A stretch of 39,090 nt of DNA from a bacterium (GCA_016781505.1 JADDQF010000154.1:5198-44287); one strand, 5' to 3'. Positions 1 to 8,276 are shown, counted from the stretch's first letter. Made by a program: numbers and translations. Notes: a model not told the origin generated them from the sequence alone.

Positions 1-702
1 AACATGGGGCTGAATCGCCCGAGTCGGCCTGCGCCTTCAACGACCGAGCCTAATCGCTCACAAAGCATAGCCGGACGAACATCAGATGTCGCGCCGGAGC
101 CAGCTGAACCGACGAAGGGCAAGCGCTTCGAGCAGACGCGCCGGGACGTGTTGCCCACAGACGAGAGACGCATCAACTACCCGAACCAGCCGCCGCCCAA
201 TCGGGCCAAGCAGTCGCCTTCGGAACAGCAATCAACACAACGGCCCTTCACGCCTCGACCAGACCGACCCGATGGTACAGATACCCAGGGGAGTGGGGCT
301 CGGACGCCGCAGGCAGGGCAAGGTGCTCCAGCTGCCCGAGGTCGGCAGAAACCGCCTGCCCAGGCAGAGCCCGTAGCCAATGTCAGCGACATGATTGCGC
401 GTATGCGACGGCTGCGTGAACAGCGCGAGGCTGAACAAGGCCAACGCCGTAGTCCGCCAATATCCCGCCAAGACCGATCTGCACTGCCTGTGGAGCCACG
501 ATTTGATATCGGAGAGCGGGTACAATGTCTGCCCTATGGCATCGGCATCGTACGAGCCAGCAGACTAGTGGACGGTCGTGAGCTTGTGATGATTGATTTT
601 CCGGACTATGGCGAGATTGAGGTTGATCCCGCCGTCAGTCTTGTACGGCAACTGGGCACAGCACCGCAAGCGGGCGATGATTGGCAAGACGAACGGTCAT
701 AA
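1..702 (+). CDS. C-terminal part of an upstream gene, possibly UvrD/PcrA-type helicase tail (5' partial)
   Basis: The frame is already open at base 1, so the gene probably begins upstream. Residues up to about 160 are a Pro/Arg/Gln/Thr-rich linker with no fold apparent, including a short basic helix (MIARMRRLREQREAEQGQRR). The last 60 or so residues form a compact domain starting FDIGERVQCLPYGIGIV and containing VMIDFPDYGEIEVD. That resembles the small beta-barrel (Tudor-like) tail that ends PcrA/UvrD helicases and related CarD-like modules, which read 'GdrV.h..fG.G.V ... v.F...G.k.l'. The helicase motor itself lies outside the window, so the identity rests on this tail alone. It could equally be a stand-alone protein starting at the ATG at base 4, but no ribosome site is visible because the window begins there. 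Confidence 0.4.
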   Translation, partial: NMGLNRPSRPAPSTTEPNRSQSIAGRTSDVAPEPAEPTKGKRFEQTRRDVLPTDERRINYPNQPPPNRAKQSPSEQQSTQRPFTPRPDRPDGTDTQGSGARTPQAGQGAPAARGRQKPPAQAEPVANVSDMIARMRRLREQREAEQGQRRSPPISRQDRSALPVEPRFDIGERVQCLPYGIGIVRASRLVDGRELVMIDFPDYGEIEVDPAVSLVRQLGTAPQAGDDWQDERS

Positions 703-839
703 CCCGGTGTAGCATCCAGTATCGGGTTGGTAAGTGACACGTTTAGCCCATTATTAAACCGGTTCTGGTTGAACACCTGCGACGTTGTGTGAAGGTGGAA
801 ATAACGATTATCGGCAATACTTACTAAGCAAGGTACGAC

Positions 840-878
840 AGAATACGCCCGACCGTGCTTCACGGTCGGGCGTATTCT
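840..878. terminator. Perfect 18-bp hairpin between convergent genes
   Basis: Bases 840-857 (AGAATACGCCCGACCGTG) pair perfectly with 861-878 around a CTT loop. The hairpin sits between the stop at 702 (plus strand) and the stop at 920 (minus strand), so it can end transcription from both sides. Neither flank has a T-tract, so it is not a canonical Rho-independent terminator. Confidence 0.7.
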
Positions 879-919
879 AGTTGGTCTGAACCAAGATAAA
901 TGAGCAGATTCGGCGCTGC

Positions 920-1111
920 CTAGCGCTCGCCAAGCTCTTCCTCGATCATTTCCCGATCACCTTCAGCCTGGCTTGGCCGGCCTGCCGGCTCCTCAATATG
1001 GCGCCCGCTGCGCGCCTCCTCCGACTCTTTCCGTTCACCCTCGGCCTGGCTAGGCTTGCCGGCTGGCGCGTTCGTCTGGTTGTCATCCATGTTCGTGCTC
1101 CCCTGAGTCAT
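920..1111 (-). CDS. Small acidic hydrophilic protein with two internal repeats
   Basis: A 63-residue protein starting MTQGSTNMDDNQTN. The ATG at 1111 is preceded at 8 bases by AAGGAG (complement of 1120-1125), so it is preferred over the upstream in-frame start at 1144. The body contains a duplicated unit, PAGKPSQAEGERKESEE and PAGRPSQAEGDREMIEE, about 26 residues apart. It has no hydrophobic core, membrane segment or cysteine and should be intrinsically disordered. The style recalls small hydrophilic stress-associated proteins, but no family is recognised. It lies downstream of the sugar-importer genes on the same strand, with about 90 bases between. The strong ribosome site and repeated coding unit argue that it is real. 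Confidence 0.6.
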   Translation of the reverse strand: MTQGSTNMDDNQTNAPAGKPSQAEGERKESEEARSGRHIEEPAGRPSQAEGDREMIEEELGER

Positions 1112-1204
1112 CGCTCCATCTCCTTGTGTCTCATGTACGTGCAACCAGACCGGAATCGTCGCATGTGTTGTGCCACCATCTGGACAGTACGGAGCGTAGT
1201 GCTG

Positions 1205-2200
1205 TCAGGCCGCTGCTTTTCGCTTACCAGAGAGCTGATTTTGCAGCACGACGACCAACAAGAGAAACACACCGCGAATAACAGATTGCCAGTAGGCGCT
1301 AAGATTTTCAAAGCTAAGCATATTGATGATCAGGCCAAGCAATAGCACGCCGACAAAGGTGGTACCCACCGATCCGATTCCACCGGTAAGCAGCGTACCG
1401 CCCACCACCACCGCCGCGATTGCGGTAAGTTCCCAACCCAGTCCCTCGGTCGGAATCCCGGTATAGGTAAGGGCTGCCAAAATCGCGCCAGCCAGTGCCG
1501 CCAAGCCCCCACTCAGGGCATACACGCCAAGCTTGATGCGATCAACGGGTAAACCCATCAGTCGCGCCGCGTCCTCGTTGCCCCCGATGGCCAGTACATG
1601 CCGTCCGAAACGGGTGTAGTTGAGCACGATCGAGCCAAGCACGTACGCCACCAGCAGCATGATCACCGGAAAAGGTATGCCTAGCACACCATTAAGCCCG
1701 ATTTCAACGTAGCCGCCAGCCGTGTCGACGCTGACCGCTGCATTCTTCGCCAGCAGCAGCGCCGCTCCCCGAGCACCGAGGAGCATTGCCAGCGTGGTAA
1801 TAAACGGGGCGATATTAAAACGCGTAATCACCCAGCCATTAAACAAGCCAATCAGCAGACCAGTTCCAACCGCTGCCCCGACCGCCACTGTCGCACCATA
1901 CGGGCTGAGCAGCGCGGCAATCACACTTGCCAGCGCCGCCACAGCGCCGACGGACAAATCGATGCCGCCGGTCATGATCACAAAGGTCATACCCAGGGCA
2001 ATTAGTCCAAACATGGCGTTGTAGCGCAGTAACTCCACGATATTGTAGGTACTGATAAACCCGTTATAGCGCAGCGCGCCTATGCAGGTGAGCACAACCA
2101 ACGCTATCAGCGCTCCCTGCCGTTGGAGCATACTCCCGATCCGTGCTTCAGGAGCGGCAGGTGTTGCTGAACCAGCAGTTGATGACGGGATCGTTGCCAT
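1205..2200 (-). CDS. yjfF: Sugar ABC transporter permease, YjfF/RbsC type
   Basis: A 331-residue inner-membrane permease of the ribose/galactofuranose (CUT2) class. After a short polar N-terminus there are eight or more hydrophobic segments. The family signature TGGIDLSVGAV is followed by the cytoplasmic coupling loop RFGRHVLAIGGNEDAARLMG, which contacts the ATPase. A second conserved stretch, VVVGGTLLTGGIGSVGTTFVG, lies near the C-terminus. It is the last gene of the importer operon, 49 bases after the first permease, with AAGGA before its ATG. Two different permeases with a single double ATPase and one binding protein is the arrangement of E. coli YtfQ-YtfR-YtfT-YjfF (galactofuranose import). 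Which permease matches YjfF and which YtfT is assigned by gene order only. Confidence 0.75.
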   Translation of the reverse strand: MATIPSSTAGSATPAAPEARIGSMLQRQGALIALVVLTCIGALRYNGFISTYNIVELLRYNAMFGLIALGMTFVIMTGGIDLSVGAVAALASVIAALLSPYGATVAVGAAVGTGLLIGLFNGWVITRFNIAPFITTLAMLLGARGAALLLAKNAAVSVDTAGGYVEIGLNGVLGIPFPVIMLLVAYVLGSIVLNYTRFGRHVLAIGGNEDAARLMGLPVDRIKLGVYALSGGLAALAGAILAALTYTGIPTEGLGWELTAIAAVVVGGTLLTGGIGSVGTTFVGVLLLGLIINMLSFENLSAYWQSVIRGVFLLLVVVLQNQLSGKRKAAA

Positions 2201-2249
2201 AGTTTTTCCTTAACGTGATGACCACCCGAACCTCGGTCAGCCCTGCTGA

Positions 2250-3257
2250 TTACACCTTACGCTGCCGTTGGACATACACCGCCAGCAGAATGATTCCGGC
2301 GATAACAATCTGCGCCACAGCAAAGGGCACGCCCTTTGACAGCAGGGTAGAGCGAATCAGCTGAATAATTAAGGCGCCGATCAGTGTGCCACCAATTGTG
2401 GCTCGGCCACCGGTTAGGGGTGTTCCGCCCACTGCCACCGCCGCGATCGCATCCAACTCCATTCCTAGGCCGACACGATTAGCATCCGACGAGGAGTTGA
2501 TGGCGATCACAATCAAGCCAGCCAGTCCGGCCAGCAGACCGCTGATCACATACACCATCCGCTTAATGCGCGCAACCGGAACGCCGGCAAGACGTGCCGC
2601 CGGCTCGTTCCCACCGATGGCCAGCACATACCGACCAAAGATTGTCGCGCGCATCACCCACGCGGCGATCGCGACGATCACCAGCATCAGGATAACTTGA
2701 ACGGGAATGCCCAGTGGCCGGGCCAGGCCAATCACTTGAAAGGCCGGATTTTTGAAGTTCTGGATATTGCCGCTCGTGGCAACCTGGGCAATACCGCGCC
2801 CGCCTACATATAGAATCAGCGTCGCAATGATCGGCTGGATGCGAAAGGTGGTAACGAGCATTCCATTGAACAAGCCAAACAGGCCGGCCACCCCAATCGG
2901 AACCAACCAAGCCAGCACTGTTCCGAGCACGGGAATATTGAACAGGGGCAGGTTGCGGGAAAACAACATCGGTGCGAGCGCCCCTGCAATCGCCATAAGT
3001 GATCCAACCGACAGATCGATGCCACCCGTCGCAATCACCAACGTCATGCCTGTAGCGACAATAACCGTTGTTGCTACCTGCGTAAGGTTCAAATTCAATG
3101 CTGCCAGCGTGCGGAAACTCGGCGTAAACACGAGGTTGTACAGCACAAGCAGCAGCAGCACGGCTAGTGCTCCGTAGGTTTGCCCCACGGCACGGAAGCG
3201 CTCGGGTAGGGCGAAACGACGCTGGGGTAAGCCGGCTACCCGATCAAGCTTCGCCAT
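2250..3257 (-). CDS. ytfT: Sugar ABC transporter permease, YtfT/RbsC type
   Basis: A 335-residue CUT2-class permease that probably pairs with the neighbouring permease as a heterodimer. The start is placed at the ATG at 3257 (MAKLDRVAGLPQRRF) with AGGTGGG eight bases before it. This overlaps the end of the ATPase gene by 14 bases, which suggests translational coupling. Visible landmarks are ATGGIDLSVGSLMAI in the first half, the EAA-like coupling loop IFGRYVLAIGGNEPAARLAG in the middle, and VAVGGTPLTGGRATIGGTL towards the end. Many hydrophobic segments span the chain. A further upstream in-frame start at 3296 would lie deeper inside ytfR and has no better ribosome site. The sugar transported cannot be read from the permease. 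Confidence 0.75.
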   Translation of the reverse strand: MAKLDRVAGLPQRRFALPERFRAVGQTYGALAVLLLLVLYNLVFTPSFRTLAALNLNLTQVATTVIVATGMTLVIATGGIDLSVGSLMAIAGALAPMLFSRNLPLFNIPVLGTVLAWLVPIGVAGLFGLFNGMLVTTFRIQPIIATLILYVGGRGIAQVATSGNIQNFKNPAFQVIGLARPLGIPVQVILMLVIVAIAAWVMRATIFGRYVLAIGGNEPAARLAGVPVARIKRMVYVISGLLAGLAGLIVIAINSSSDANRVGLGMELDAIAAVAVGGTPLTGGRATIGGTLIGALIIQLIRSTLLSKGVPFAVAQIVIAGIILLAVYVQRQRKV

Positions 3258-4806
3258 GTCGTCCCACCTGTTGATCAGTCGTGGACTCGGCACCATGCGC
3301 CATTGCAGTCATGATTGCATCCTCGCTCAAATCAGCGTGGGCCAGCTCCGCTACTGCCTGGCCATCCCGCAGCACGACCACCCGATCACAGCCTTCGGTC
3401 AACTCTTCGAGCTCCGACGAGATCATCAGGACGCCCAGGCCACCCTCGGCGAGCTCGTTAATCAACGATTGAATCTCGCCTTTCGCGCCCACATCAATAC
3501 CACGGGTTGGCTCGTCCAAAATCAGCAGCCGCGGATTAAGACAGAGCCAGCGCGCCAGCAGCACCTTTTGTTGGTTTCCGCCGGACAGCTCGCGAATCTT
3601 TTGATCAGGACCAGCGGTTTTGATGCCCAGCCGTTTGATAAATTGCTCAACAATGGCTTGTTGCTTGTCCCGGGCCACGATACCGTTGCGCGCCAGTACA
3701 GGCAGTAGTGCGAGCGTTAAGTTCTCGCGAACCGACATATAGGGAATAATTCCCTCGGTTTTGCGGTCTTCCGAGCAAAATCCGATGCCAGCGTTGATCG
3801 CATCCGCGGGCGACTTGAAGACAACCTCGGCTCCATCCATCTGAATCTCACCAGCATCTATGGGATCGGCGCCAAAGATAGCGCGTGCCACCTCAGTGCG
3901 GCCTGAGCCAAGCAGCCCGGCAAGCCCAACGATCTCACCAGCACGGACATCAAGATCTACCCCGTGCAGCTTATGCCCGCTTTGCAACCCATGCGCAGTC
4001 AACAGCTCCTGCTTTGCCTGATGCGTCGCGGTTACGAAGCCGGTCGTGCCCAAACGGCGCACCTCGCCCAGCTCTTTGCCCAGCATCCGCGCGACCAGCT
4101 CAAGTTTGGTAATGCCGGCCATTGGCTTGTCGTCTACGGTTTGGCCGTCGCGCATAATCGTAACCCGGTCGCAGACCGCGTACAACTCGTCCAAGCGGTG
4201 GCTGACAAAAATAACCGAGACACCCTCTTGCTTAAGCTGGCGGATCACATCGAAGAGCGTAGCCACTTCCCGCTCGTCCAGTGACGACGTTGGCTCGTCC
4301 ATGATCACCAGCTTGCTGCGAAACGAAACCGCCCGGGCTATCGCCACCATTTGTTGGACCGCCACATTGAGCTGCAGCAGCGGCTGGGTTACGTCAACAC
4401 GAATCCCAAAGCGTTCAAGAATTGTGCTGGCTTCGGCATTCATCCGCCGCCAATCAATCAGGCCAAACCGACGGGGCTCACGACCCATAAAGATGTTTTC
4501 GCTGACTGAGCGAAACGGAACGAGGTTAACTTCCTGGTAGATGGTGCTTACACCCTGGGATTGGGCTTGTTGTGGTGACTGAAAATCGACGGCTTGGCCG
4601 TCAAAGATGATCGAACCGGCATCGCGGCGATACGCGCCGGTTAGGATCTTGATCATGGTCGATTTACCGGCGCCGTTTTGGCCAACTAATGCATGGACCT
4701 CGCCGCGCCCAACCCGGAGTGACGCGCCTTGCAACGCCAACACACCCGGAAATGTTTTCGTGATCCCTTCCATCAGCAACAGTGGTTCGGATTGGGCCAC
4801 AAGCAT
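3244..4806 (-). CDS. ytfR: Sugar ABC transporter double ATPase, YtfR-like
   Basis: A protein of about 520 residues with two fused ABC ATPase domains, the size and layout of RbsA/MglA/YtfR. Domain 1 has Walker A GQNGAGKST, the Q-loop in TIYQEVNLVP and Walker B LVIMDEPTSSLD. Domain 2 has a degenerate P-loop (GLLGSGRTE), signature LSGGNQQKVLLARWL and Walker B LLILDEPTRGIDVG. The stretch EVNLVPFRSVSENIFMGREP followed by RRFGL closely resembles E. coli YtfR as I recall it. It energises the two permeases encoded downstream. The start is ambiguous: ATG at 4806 has GAGG only one base upstream, while GTG at 4800 has the same GAGG at seven bases. A TTG at 4863 would place a 13-bp hairpin inside the gene and is unlikely. 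Confidence 0.85.
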   Translation of the reverse strand: MLVAQSEPLLLMEGITKTFPGVLALQGASLRVGRGEVHALVGQNGAGKSTMIKILTGAYRRDAGSIIFDGQAVDFQSPQQAQSQGVSTIYQEVNLVPFRSVSENIFMGREPRRFGLIDWRRMNAEASTILERFGIRVDVTQPLLQLNVAVQQMVAIARAVSFRSKLVIMDEPTSSLDEREVATLFDVIRQLKQEGVSVIFVSHRLDELYAVCDRVTIMRDGQTVDDKPMAGITKLELVARMLGKELGEVRRLGTTGFVTATHQAKQELLTAHGLQSGHKLHGVDLDVRAGEIVGLAGLLGSGRTEVARAIFGADPIDAGEIQMDGAEVVFKSPADAINAGIGFCSEDRKTEGIIPYMSVRENLTLALLPVLARNGIVARDKQQAIVEQFIKRLGIKTAGPDQKIRELSGGNQQKVLLARWLCLNPRLLILDEPTRGIDVGAKGEIQSLINELAEGGLGVLMISSELEELTEGCDRVVVLRDGQAVAELAHADLSEDAIMTAMAHGAESTTDQQVGRHGEA

Positions 4807-4824
4807 ACCTCGTGTGAATGCGGA

Positions 4825-4857
4825 AGGAGATGGACGAGCAATGTTCGTCCATCTCCT
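4825..4857 (-). promoter_or_regulatory. Intercistronic hairpin between ytfQ and ytfR
   Basis: Bases 4825-4837 and 4845-4857 form a perfect 13-bp stem with a 7-base loop. In the mRNA the hairpin begins about 25 bases after the ytfQ stop and ends about 20 bases before the ytfR start. Such hairpins after binding-protein genes commonly protect the upstream message from 3' exonucleases or partly terminate transcription, giving excess binding protein over membrane components. There is no T-tract after it. The role is inferred from position; the pairing is seen directly. Confidence 0.6.
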
Positions 4858-4881
4858 CGTCAAATACTTGCGCGTGCTGCG

Positions 4882-5997
4882 TTAGTACGCGTTGGCAATT
4901 TCAGTCGCGGCGTTGCTTGAGTCGAAGAACTTATCTGGATTGATCAGCTTGGCCGGCAACTGCTCGCCCTTAGCATAGCGCTCAAGCGCATCGAACGCGG
5001 CTGGTCCAAAGCGTGGGTTACATTCGACGGTCGCACCGAGTTTGCCGTCAATGATCGCTTGAAGCGCGTCGCGCGTGCCGTCGATCGAGACGATGATAAC
5101 ATCCTTACCTGGGACTTTTCCAGCCTGCTCCAAGGCCGCGATCGCGCCAATCGCCATCTCGTCGTTGTGGGCATACACCGCGGTCACATCAGGATGCGCT
5201 TGCAGCAGCGTTTCCATCGCCTGCCGACCCTTGTCGCGGTCGAAGTCGCCGCTCGGATCGGAGGCAAGGAGTTGCATGCCCGGCTGGCTCTTGATGGCGT
5301 CGTCAAAGCCCTTCTTTCGGTCGATAGCCGGAGACGAGCCCACGGTGCCTTCCAGCTGAATAATCTTGGCATTGCCACCAGTTGCCTTGATCAGCCATTC
5401 GGCTGCGCGCTTGCCTTCTTCAACAAAATCGGAGCCCATGAAGGCCACGTAGTCCTGGCCAGGCTTCGCCAACGATTGATCGACGTTGCGGTCGAGCAGG
5501 AACACGGGAATACCGGCAGCTTTGGCCTTGAGCACGGCTTGAGCCAGCGGCTTCTCGGACTTAGGCGCCAGGAAAATGGCATCGACTTTCTGGGCGATCA
5601 TGGTATCGACGTCGGCAATTTGCTTGGCTTCCGAGCCAGTGGCATCGGTATAAATAAGCTCGTAGCCACGCTTTGCGGCTTCAGCCTTCATGCTTTCCGA
5701 CTGCGCAATTCGCCAAGCGCCATTGCTTTCTACTTGGGCAAAGCCAACTTTGTACTTGTCTTTCTTGGTAACCTTCGGCAATCCACCACCAGCAGCGGCT
5801 TCTCCACCGGCAGCAGCACTTGCGGCGGTTCCACCAGCAGCAGCACTCGCGGTGGCTCCACCAGCAGCAACACTCGCCGCGGTACCAGCCGCACCGGTGC
5901 TATCGCCTGTACCAGTTGTGGGCGAACCGCAGCTGGCTAAAACAAGCATCGCGGCAACGACCATCAACACCAGGGCGAACGAACGACTCTGTTTCAC
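4882..5997 (-). CDS. ytfQ: Sugar-binding lipoprotein, YtfQ-like
   Basis: A 371-residue periplasmic-binding-protein family I lipoprotein. A GTG start at 5997 with AAGGAG upstream gives MKQSRSFALVLMVVAAMLVL followed by a lipobox ending in Cys23 (LASC). Residues of about 30-75 are a low-complexity Ala/Gly/Ser/Thr linker with imperfect repeats of the kind AAGGTAASAAAGG. The ligand domain begins KYKVGFAQVESNGAWRIAQ. AIDRKKGFDDAIK, the SGDFDRDKGRQAMETLLQ helix and VYAHNDEMAIGAI all closely resemble E. coli YtfQ, the galactofuranose-binding protein, as I recall it. It is the first gene of the importer operon and faces iclR across a shared regulatory region with a matched operator. The ligand is therefore probably a hexose in furanose form or a related sugar, but this is not proven. 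Confidence 0.85.
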   Translation of the reverse strand: MKQSRSFALVLMVVAAMLVLASCGSPTTGTGDSTGAAGTAASVAAGGATASAAAGGTAASAAAGGEAAAGGGLPKVTKKDKYKVGFAQVESNGAWRIAQSESMKAEAAKRGYELIYTDATGSEAKQIADVDTMIAQKVDAIFLAPKSEKPLAQAVLKAKAAGIPVFLLDRNVDQSLAKPGQDYVAFMGSDFVEEGKRAAEWLIKATGGNAKIIQLEGTVGSSPAIDRKKGFDDAIKSQPGMQLLASDPSGDFDRDKGRQAMETLLQAHPDVTAVYAHNDEMAIGAIAALEQAGKVPGKDVIIVSIDGTRDALQAIIDGKLGATVECNPRFGPAAFDALERYAKGEQLPAKLINPDKFFDSSNAATEIANAY

Positions 5998-6139
5998 GGT
6001 TGTTTCTCCTTTGAAAACCAACAATCGACGCCTCGAGGCACCCGCGACAGGGTACCTGCTCAGACCGGTAACACAACATGCGGCAAGCGGACAAAAAGAA
6101 CCGATGATTTATCCAACGGGGCTGTGGTGCATGGAGCAG

Positions 6140-6185
6140 TGGAACGTTGTTTCATCAAGCTTACACAATAATTCTGCTTTGTCAA
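6140..6185 (-). promoter_or_regulatory. ytfQ promoter with KdgR/IclR-like operator
   Basis: On the minus strand a perfect TTGACA (6180-6185) is followed after 16 bases by TAAGCT (6158-6163). Three bases later comes TGAAACAACGTTCCA (6154-6140). This 15-mer is close to the KdgR-type palindrome TGAAACAnTGTTTCA and matches the site at the iclR promoter at 13 of 15 positions, with the same orientation and spacing. A protein bound there would cover the transcription start. Confidence 0.65.
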
Positions 6186-6397
6186 CCCCCTCATCTTTGT
6201 CCAATACTATGCCTTAACTGTGAGCGGCGGCAATGTTCCGTCGCAGCTACCCGATGAAATGGCATGGGCAGGCTAAGCAATTACTTACATGCGTCGGCAT
6301 CACCGCGATAAATAAAGAAGCATATTTCCTTAGCTATGCAGCACGTGGCGTTGAGCTGATTTGGAGATACTGAGCTCGACAAGGTCCTGCAGATTGC

Positions 6398-6444
6398 TTG
6401 ACAACCACCTTGGCATCCTCTACAGTGTGTGAAACACTGTTCCA
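6398..6444 (+). promoter_or_regulatory. iclR promoter with KdgR/IclR-like operator
   Basis: TTGACA (6398-6403), a 17-base spacer and TACAGT (6421-6426) make a good sigma-70-type promoter. TGAAACACTGTTCCA (6430-6444) starts three bases after the -10 box and should overlap the transcription start. The iclR start codon lies about 50 bases further on. The site pairs with the matching operator at 6140-6154, which suggests autoregulation together with control of the importer. Confidence 0.7.
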
Positions 6445-6492
6445 CTTATTCCTACACCACCTCAACAAATCTATCTCCAAACGGAGCGACCG

Positions 6493-7287
6493 ATGGCCGG
6501 TAATTCAAGCGTCGAGCGAGCGCTCGAGATACTCCAATACCTTTCGCGGCATTCCGGCCAGCATGGAGTTCGCAGCTTGGCTGCCGCGCTGGACCTCAGT
6601 CCGAGTACGGTGTTTCGGCTGCTTGAAACGCTGGAGCATGCCGGCTTTGTGCAACAAAACACGTTGACCGAAAAGTATGAGATTGGGGTCAAAGCCGTGC
6701 AGCTGGGCATTGCCGCGCTCGGCTCACTTGATCTCACTGCCGTAGCACCAGCCCGACTACGCACCTTGGTGAGCGAAACAGGTGAATCTGCATTTCTTGC
6801 CGTACGCGATGACACCGAGGTGGTGTATCTGCTCAAAGAAGAGGGGCGCTATTCGATCCGCACGACCGCCCTGCTTGGTACGCGCCGACCGTTACATTGC
6901 ACCGGACTCGGCAAATCATTTTTGGCGACCATACCACCAGCCGAGGCAGAGGAGGTATTGCGACGGGCCGGGATGGCGGCCCTCACAGCCAACACCATTA
7001 CCGATCTGGGTCACCTTTGGGAAGAGCTCGCATTGATAAGAGTGCGCGGGTATGCGACGGACCGTGAAGAAGTCGAGGAAGGCTTAGCATGTGTGGCCGC
7101 TCCCATTCGTGACTACCGTGGAGCAACCGTTGCAGCTGTGAGCATGGCTGGGCCTGTGGGCCGGATTTTGCCGCACGAAGAGCGTTTTGGCCGACGCGTG
7201 GCTGCAACCGCTCTGGAAATCTCGACTGTCCTCGGATACTTGCCGCGCTCCAATTCCCAAAGCATGGCCGCACTTCACGAGGTCTGA
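6493..7287 (+). CDS. IclR-family transcriptional regulator
   Basis: A 264-residue IclR regulator. The N-terminal winged helix-turn-helix (residues 5-65) begins SSVERALEILQYLS and includes the recognition segment LDLSPSTVFRLLETLEHAG. The C-terminal effector domain has the usual TGESAFLAV, LHCTGLGKSFLA and GLACVAAPIRDYRGATVAAV signatures. The length is typical of the family, and GGAG lies six bases before the ATG. It is divergent from the ytfQ importer and heads the enzyme genes 7474-16132, so it most probably controls both in response to a sugar acid or keto-deoxy intermediate. KdgR, the classical 2-keto-3-deoxygluconate sensor, belongs to this family, and the two operators here resemble KdgR sites. 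The ligand is unknown. Confidence 0.9.
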   Translation: MAGNSSVERALEILQYLSRHSGQHGVRSLAAALDLSPSTVFRLLETLEHAGFVQQNTLTEKYEIGVKAVQLGIAALGSLDLTAVAPARLRTLVSETGESAFLAVRDDTEVVYLLKEEGRYSIRTTALLGTRRPLHCTGLGKSFLATIPPAEAEEVLRRAGMAALTANTITDLGHLWEELALIRVRGYATDREEVEEGLACVAAPIRDYRGATVAAVSMAGPVGRILPHEERFGRRVAATALEISTVLGYLPRSNSQSMAALHEV

Positions 7288-7473
7288 GCTAGTGGACCGG
7301 CATGTACTGCGGCAGGAACGAGATGCATGGGCGATCATGCGTCCGTGTGGTGACTGCCGCATCGCACGGCCCGGCTTCTGATACACTGTGCAACACCAAA
7401 GACCAGCGGAGCCCGACGGTCCAGAACCGCGTGGTTGCTGCTGTTGGGCAGCGTTCATGACAAGGGAGAGCAG

Positions 7474-8235
7474 ATGAAGCTACAAGACCGTGTAGCCGTA
7501 ATCACTGGCGCCGGATCCGGTATTGGACAGGCGATGGCGCTGCAGTTTGCACGGGAAGGCGCCCGTATCTTGGCCGCGGACATTAACGGAGACGCGGCGC
7601 AGCAGACCGTCGGTATGGTCACGGATGCTGGAGGAACCTGCCAGTCATACCCAGTTGATGTGACTCAACCCGAGCAGGTCCGGGCCATGATTGACCAGGC
7701 CTTAGCAACCTATGGCCAACTTGATATATTGTGCAACAATGCCGGCATCGGCTCGACAACTGATGTGGTCGATTGCGAACCCGAGGACTGGGATCGCGTT
7801 ATGACAGTTAACGTTAAGAGTGTGTTTTTAGGCTGTAAATACGCGGTACCCCGTATGGTTCAGCAACAGCGGGGCGTGATCATCAATACCGCATCGGTAG
7901 CTGGCATGGTCGGGATCGTCAAACGGGCCGCGTACTGCGCGAGCAAGGGCGCAGTGATTGCGCTTACCCGTCAAGTAGCCGTGGAATATGTCAAGCAGGG
8001 TATTCGTGTGAACTGCTTGTGTCCTGGTACGGTGGACTCGCCCTGGGTCGAGCGGCTCTTGGCACAGGCCGACGACCGTGTCGCTGCTCGCCAAGCGTTG
8101 GAGGCGCGCCAACCGATGGGCCGCTTAGGCACGCCGGAGGAAGTAGCAGCGGCAGCGCTGTATCTCGCATCCGACGACGCAGCATTCATTACCGGCACAG
8201 GCCTGGTGCTCGATGGCGGTTGGACTGCTGCCTAA
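7474..8235 (+). CDS. NAD-dependent short-chain dehydrogenase, possibly for a 2-keto-3-deoxy sugar acid
   Basis: A 253-residue classical SDR. The Rossmann motif TGAGSGIG is at residues 11-18, and Asp36 at the end of the second strand favours NAD over NADP. NNAG is at 88-91 and the catalytic set is Ser141, Tyr154 and Lys158 (YCASK). The start at 7474 is chosen for the AAGGGAG just upstream; the frame runs open further back to 7435 without a better site. The C-terminal stretch RQPMGRLGTPEEVAA and the D-C-E-P-E-D-W segment recall 2-keto-3-deoxy-L-fuconate dehydrogenases and related sugar-acid SDRs. That fits an operon with an acid-sugar dehydratase and an aldehyde dehydrogenase. Substrate prediction within SDRs is weak, so a sugar (fucose-type) dehydrogenase role is also possible. 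Confidence 0.8.
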   Translation: MKLQDRVAVITGAGSGIGQAMALQFAREGARILAADINGDAAQQTVGMVTDAGGTCQSYPVDVTQPEQVRAMIDQALATYGQLDILCNNAGIGSTTDVVDCEPEDWDRVMTVNVKSVFLGCKYAVPRMVQQQRGVIINTASVAGMVGIVKRAAYCASKGAVIALTRQVAVEYVKQGIRVNCLCPGTVDSPWVERLLAQADDRVAARQALEARQPMGRLGTPEEVAAAALYLASDDAAFITGTGLVLDGGWTAA

Positions 8236-8276
8236 CCCTGCGCCGTTGATTACAGCAGAGGATAAAGGAGGAAGCA

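Noticed and set aside
4807-4863. Longer ytfR starting at TTG 4863
   Set aside because: This would place the 13-bp hairpin in the coding region and add residues not found in RbsA/YtfR proteins.
5790-5890. Possible tandem DNA repeat
   Set aside because: The repetition reflects codons of the Ala/Gly/Ser/Thr linker of the lipoprotein. The units are imperfect and stay within one frame.
5059-5940. A 293-codon open frame on the plus strand
   Set aside because: Antisense to the YtfQ-like binding protein. Its repetitive C-terminus merely mirrors the Ala/Gly/Ser linker of that gene.
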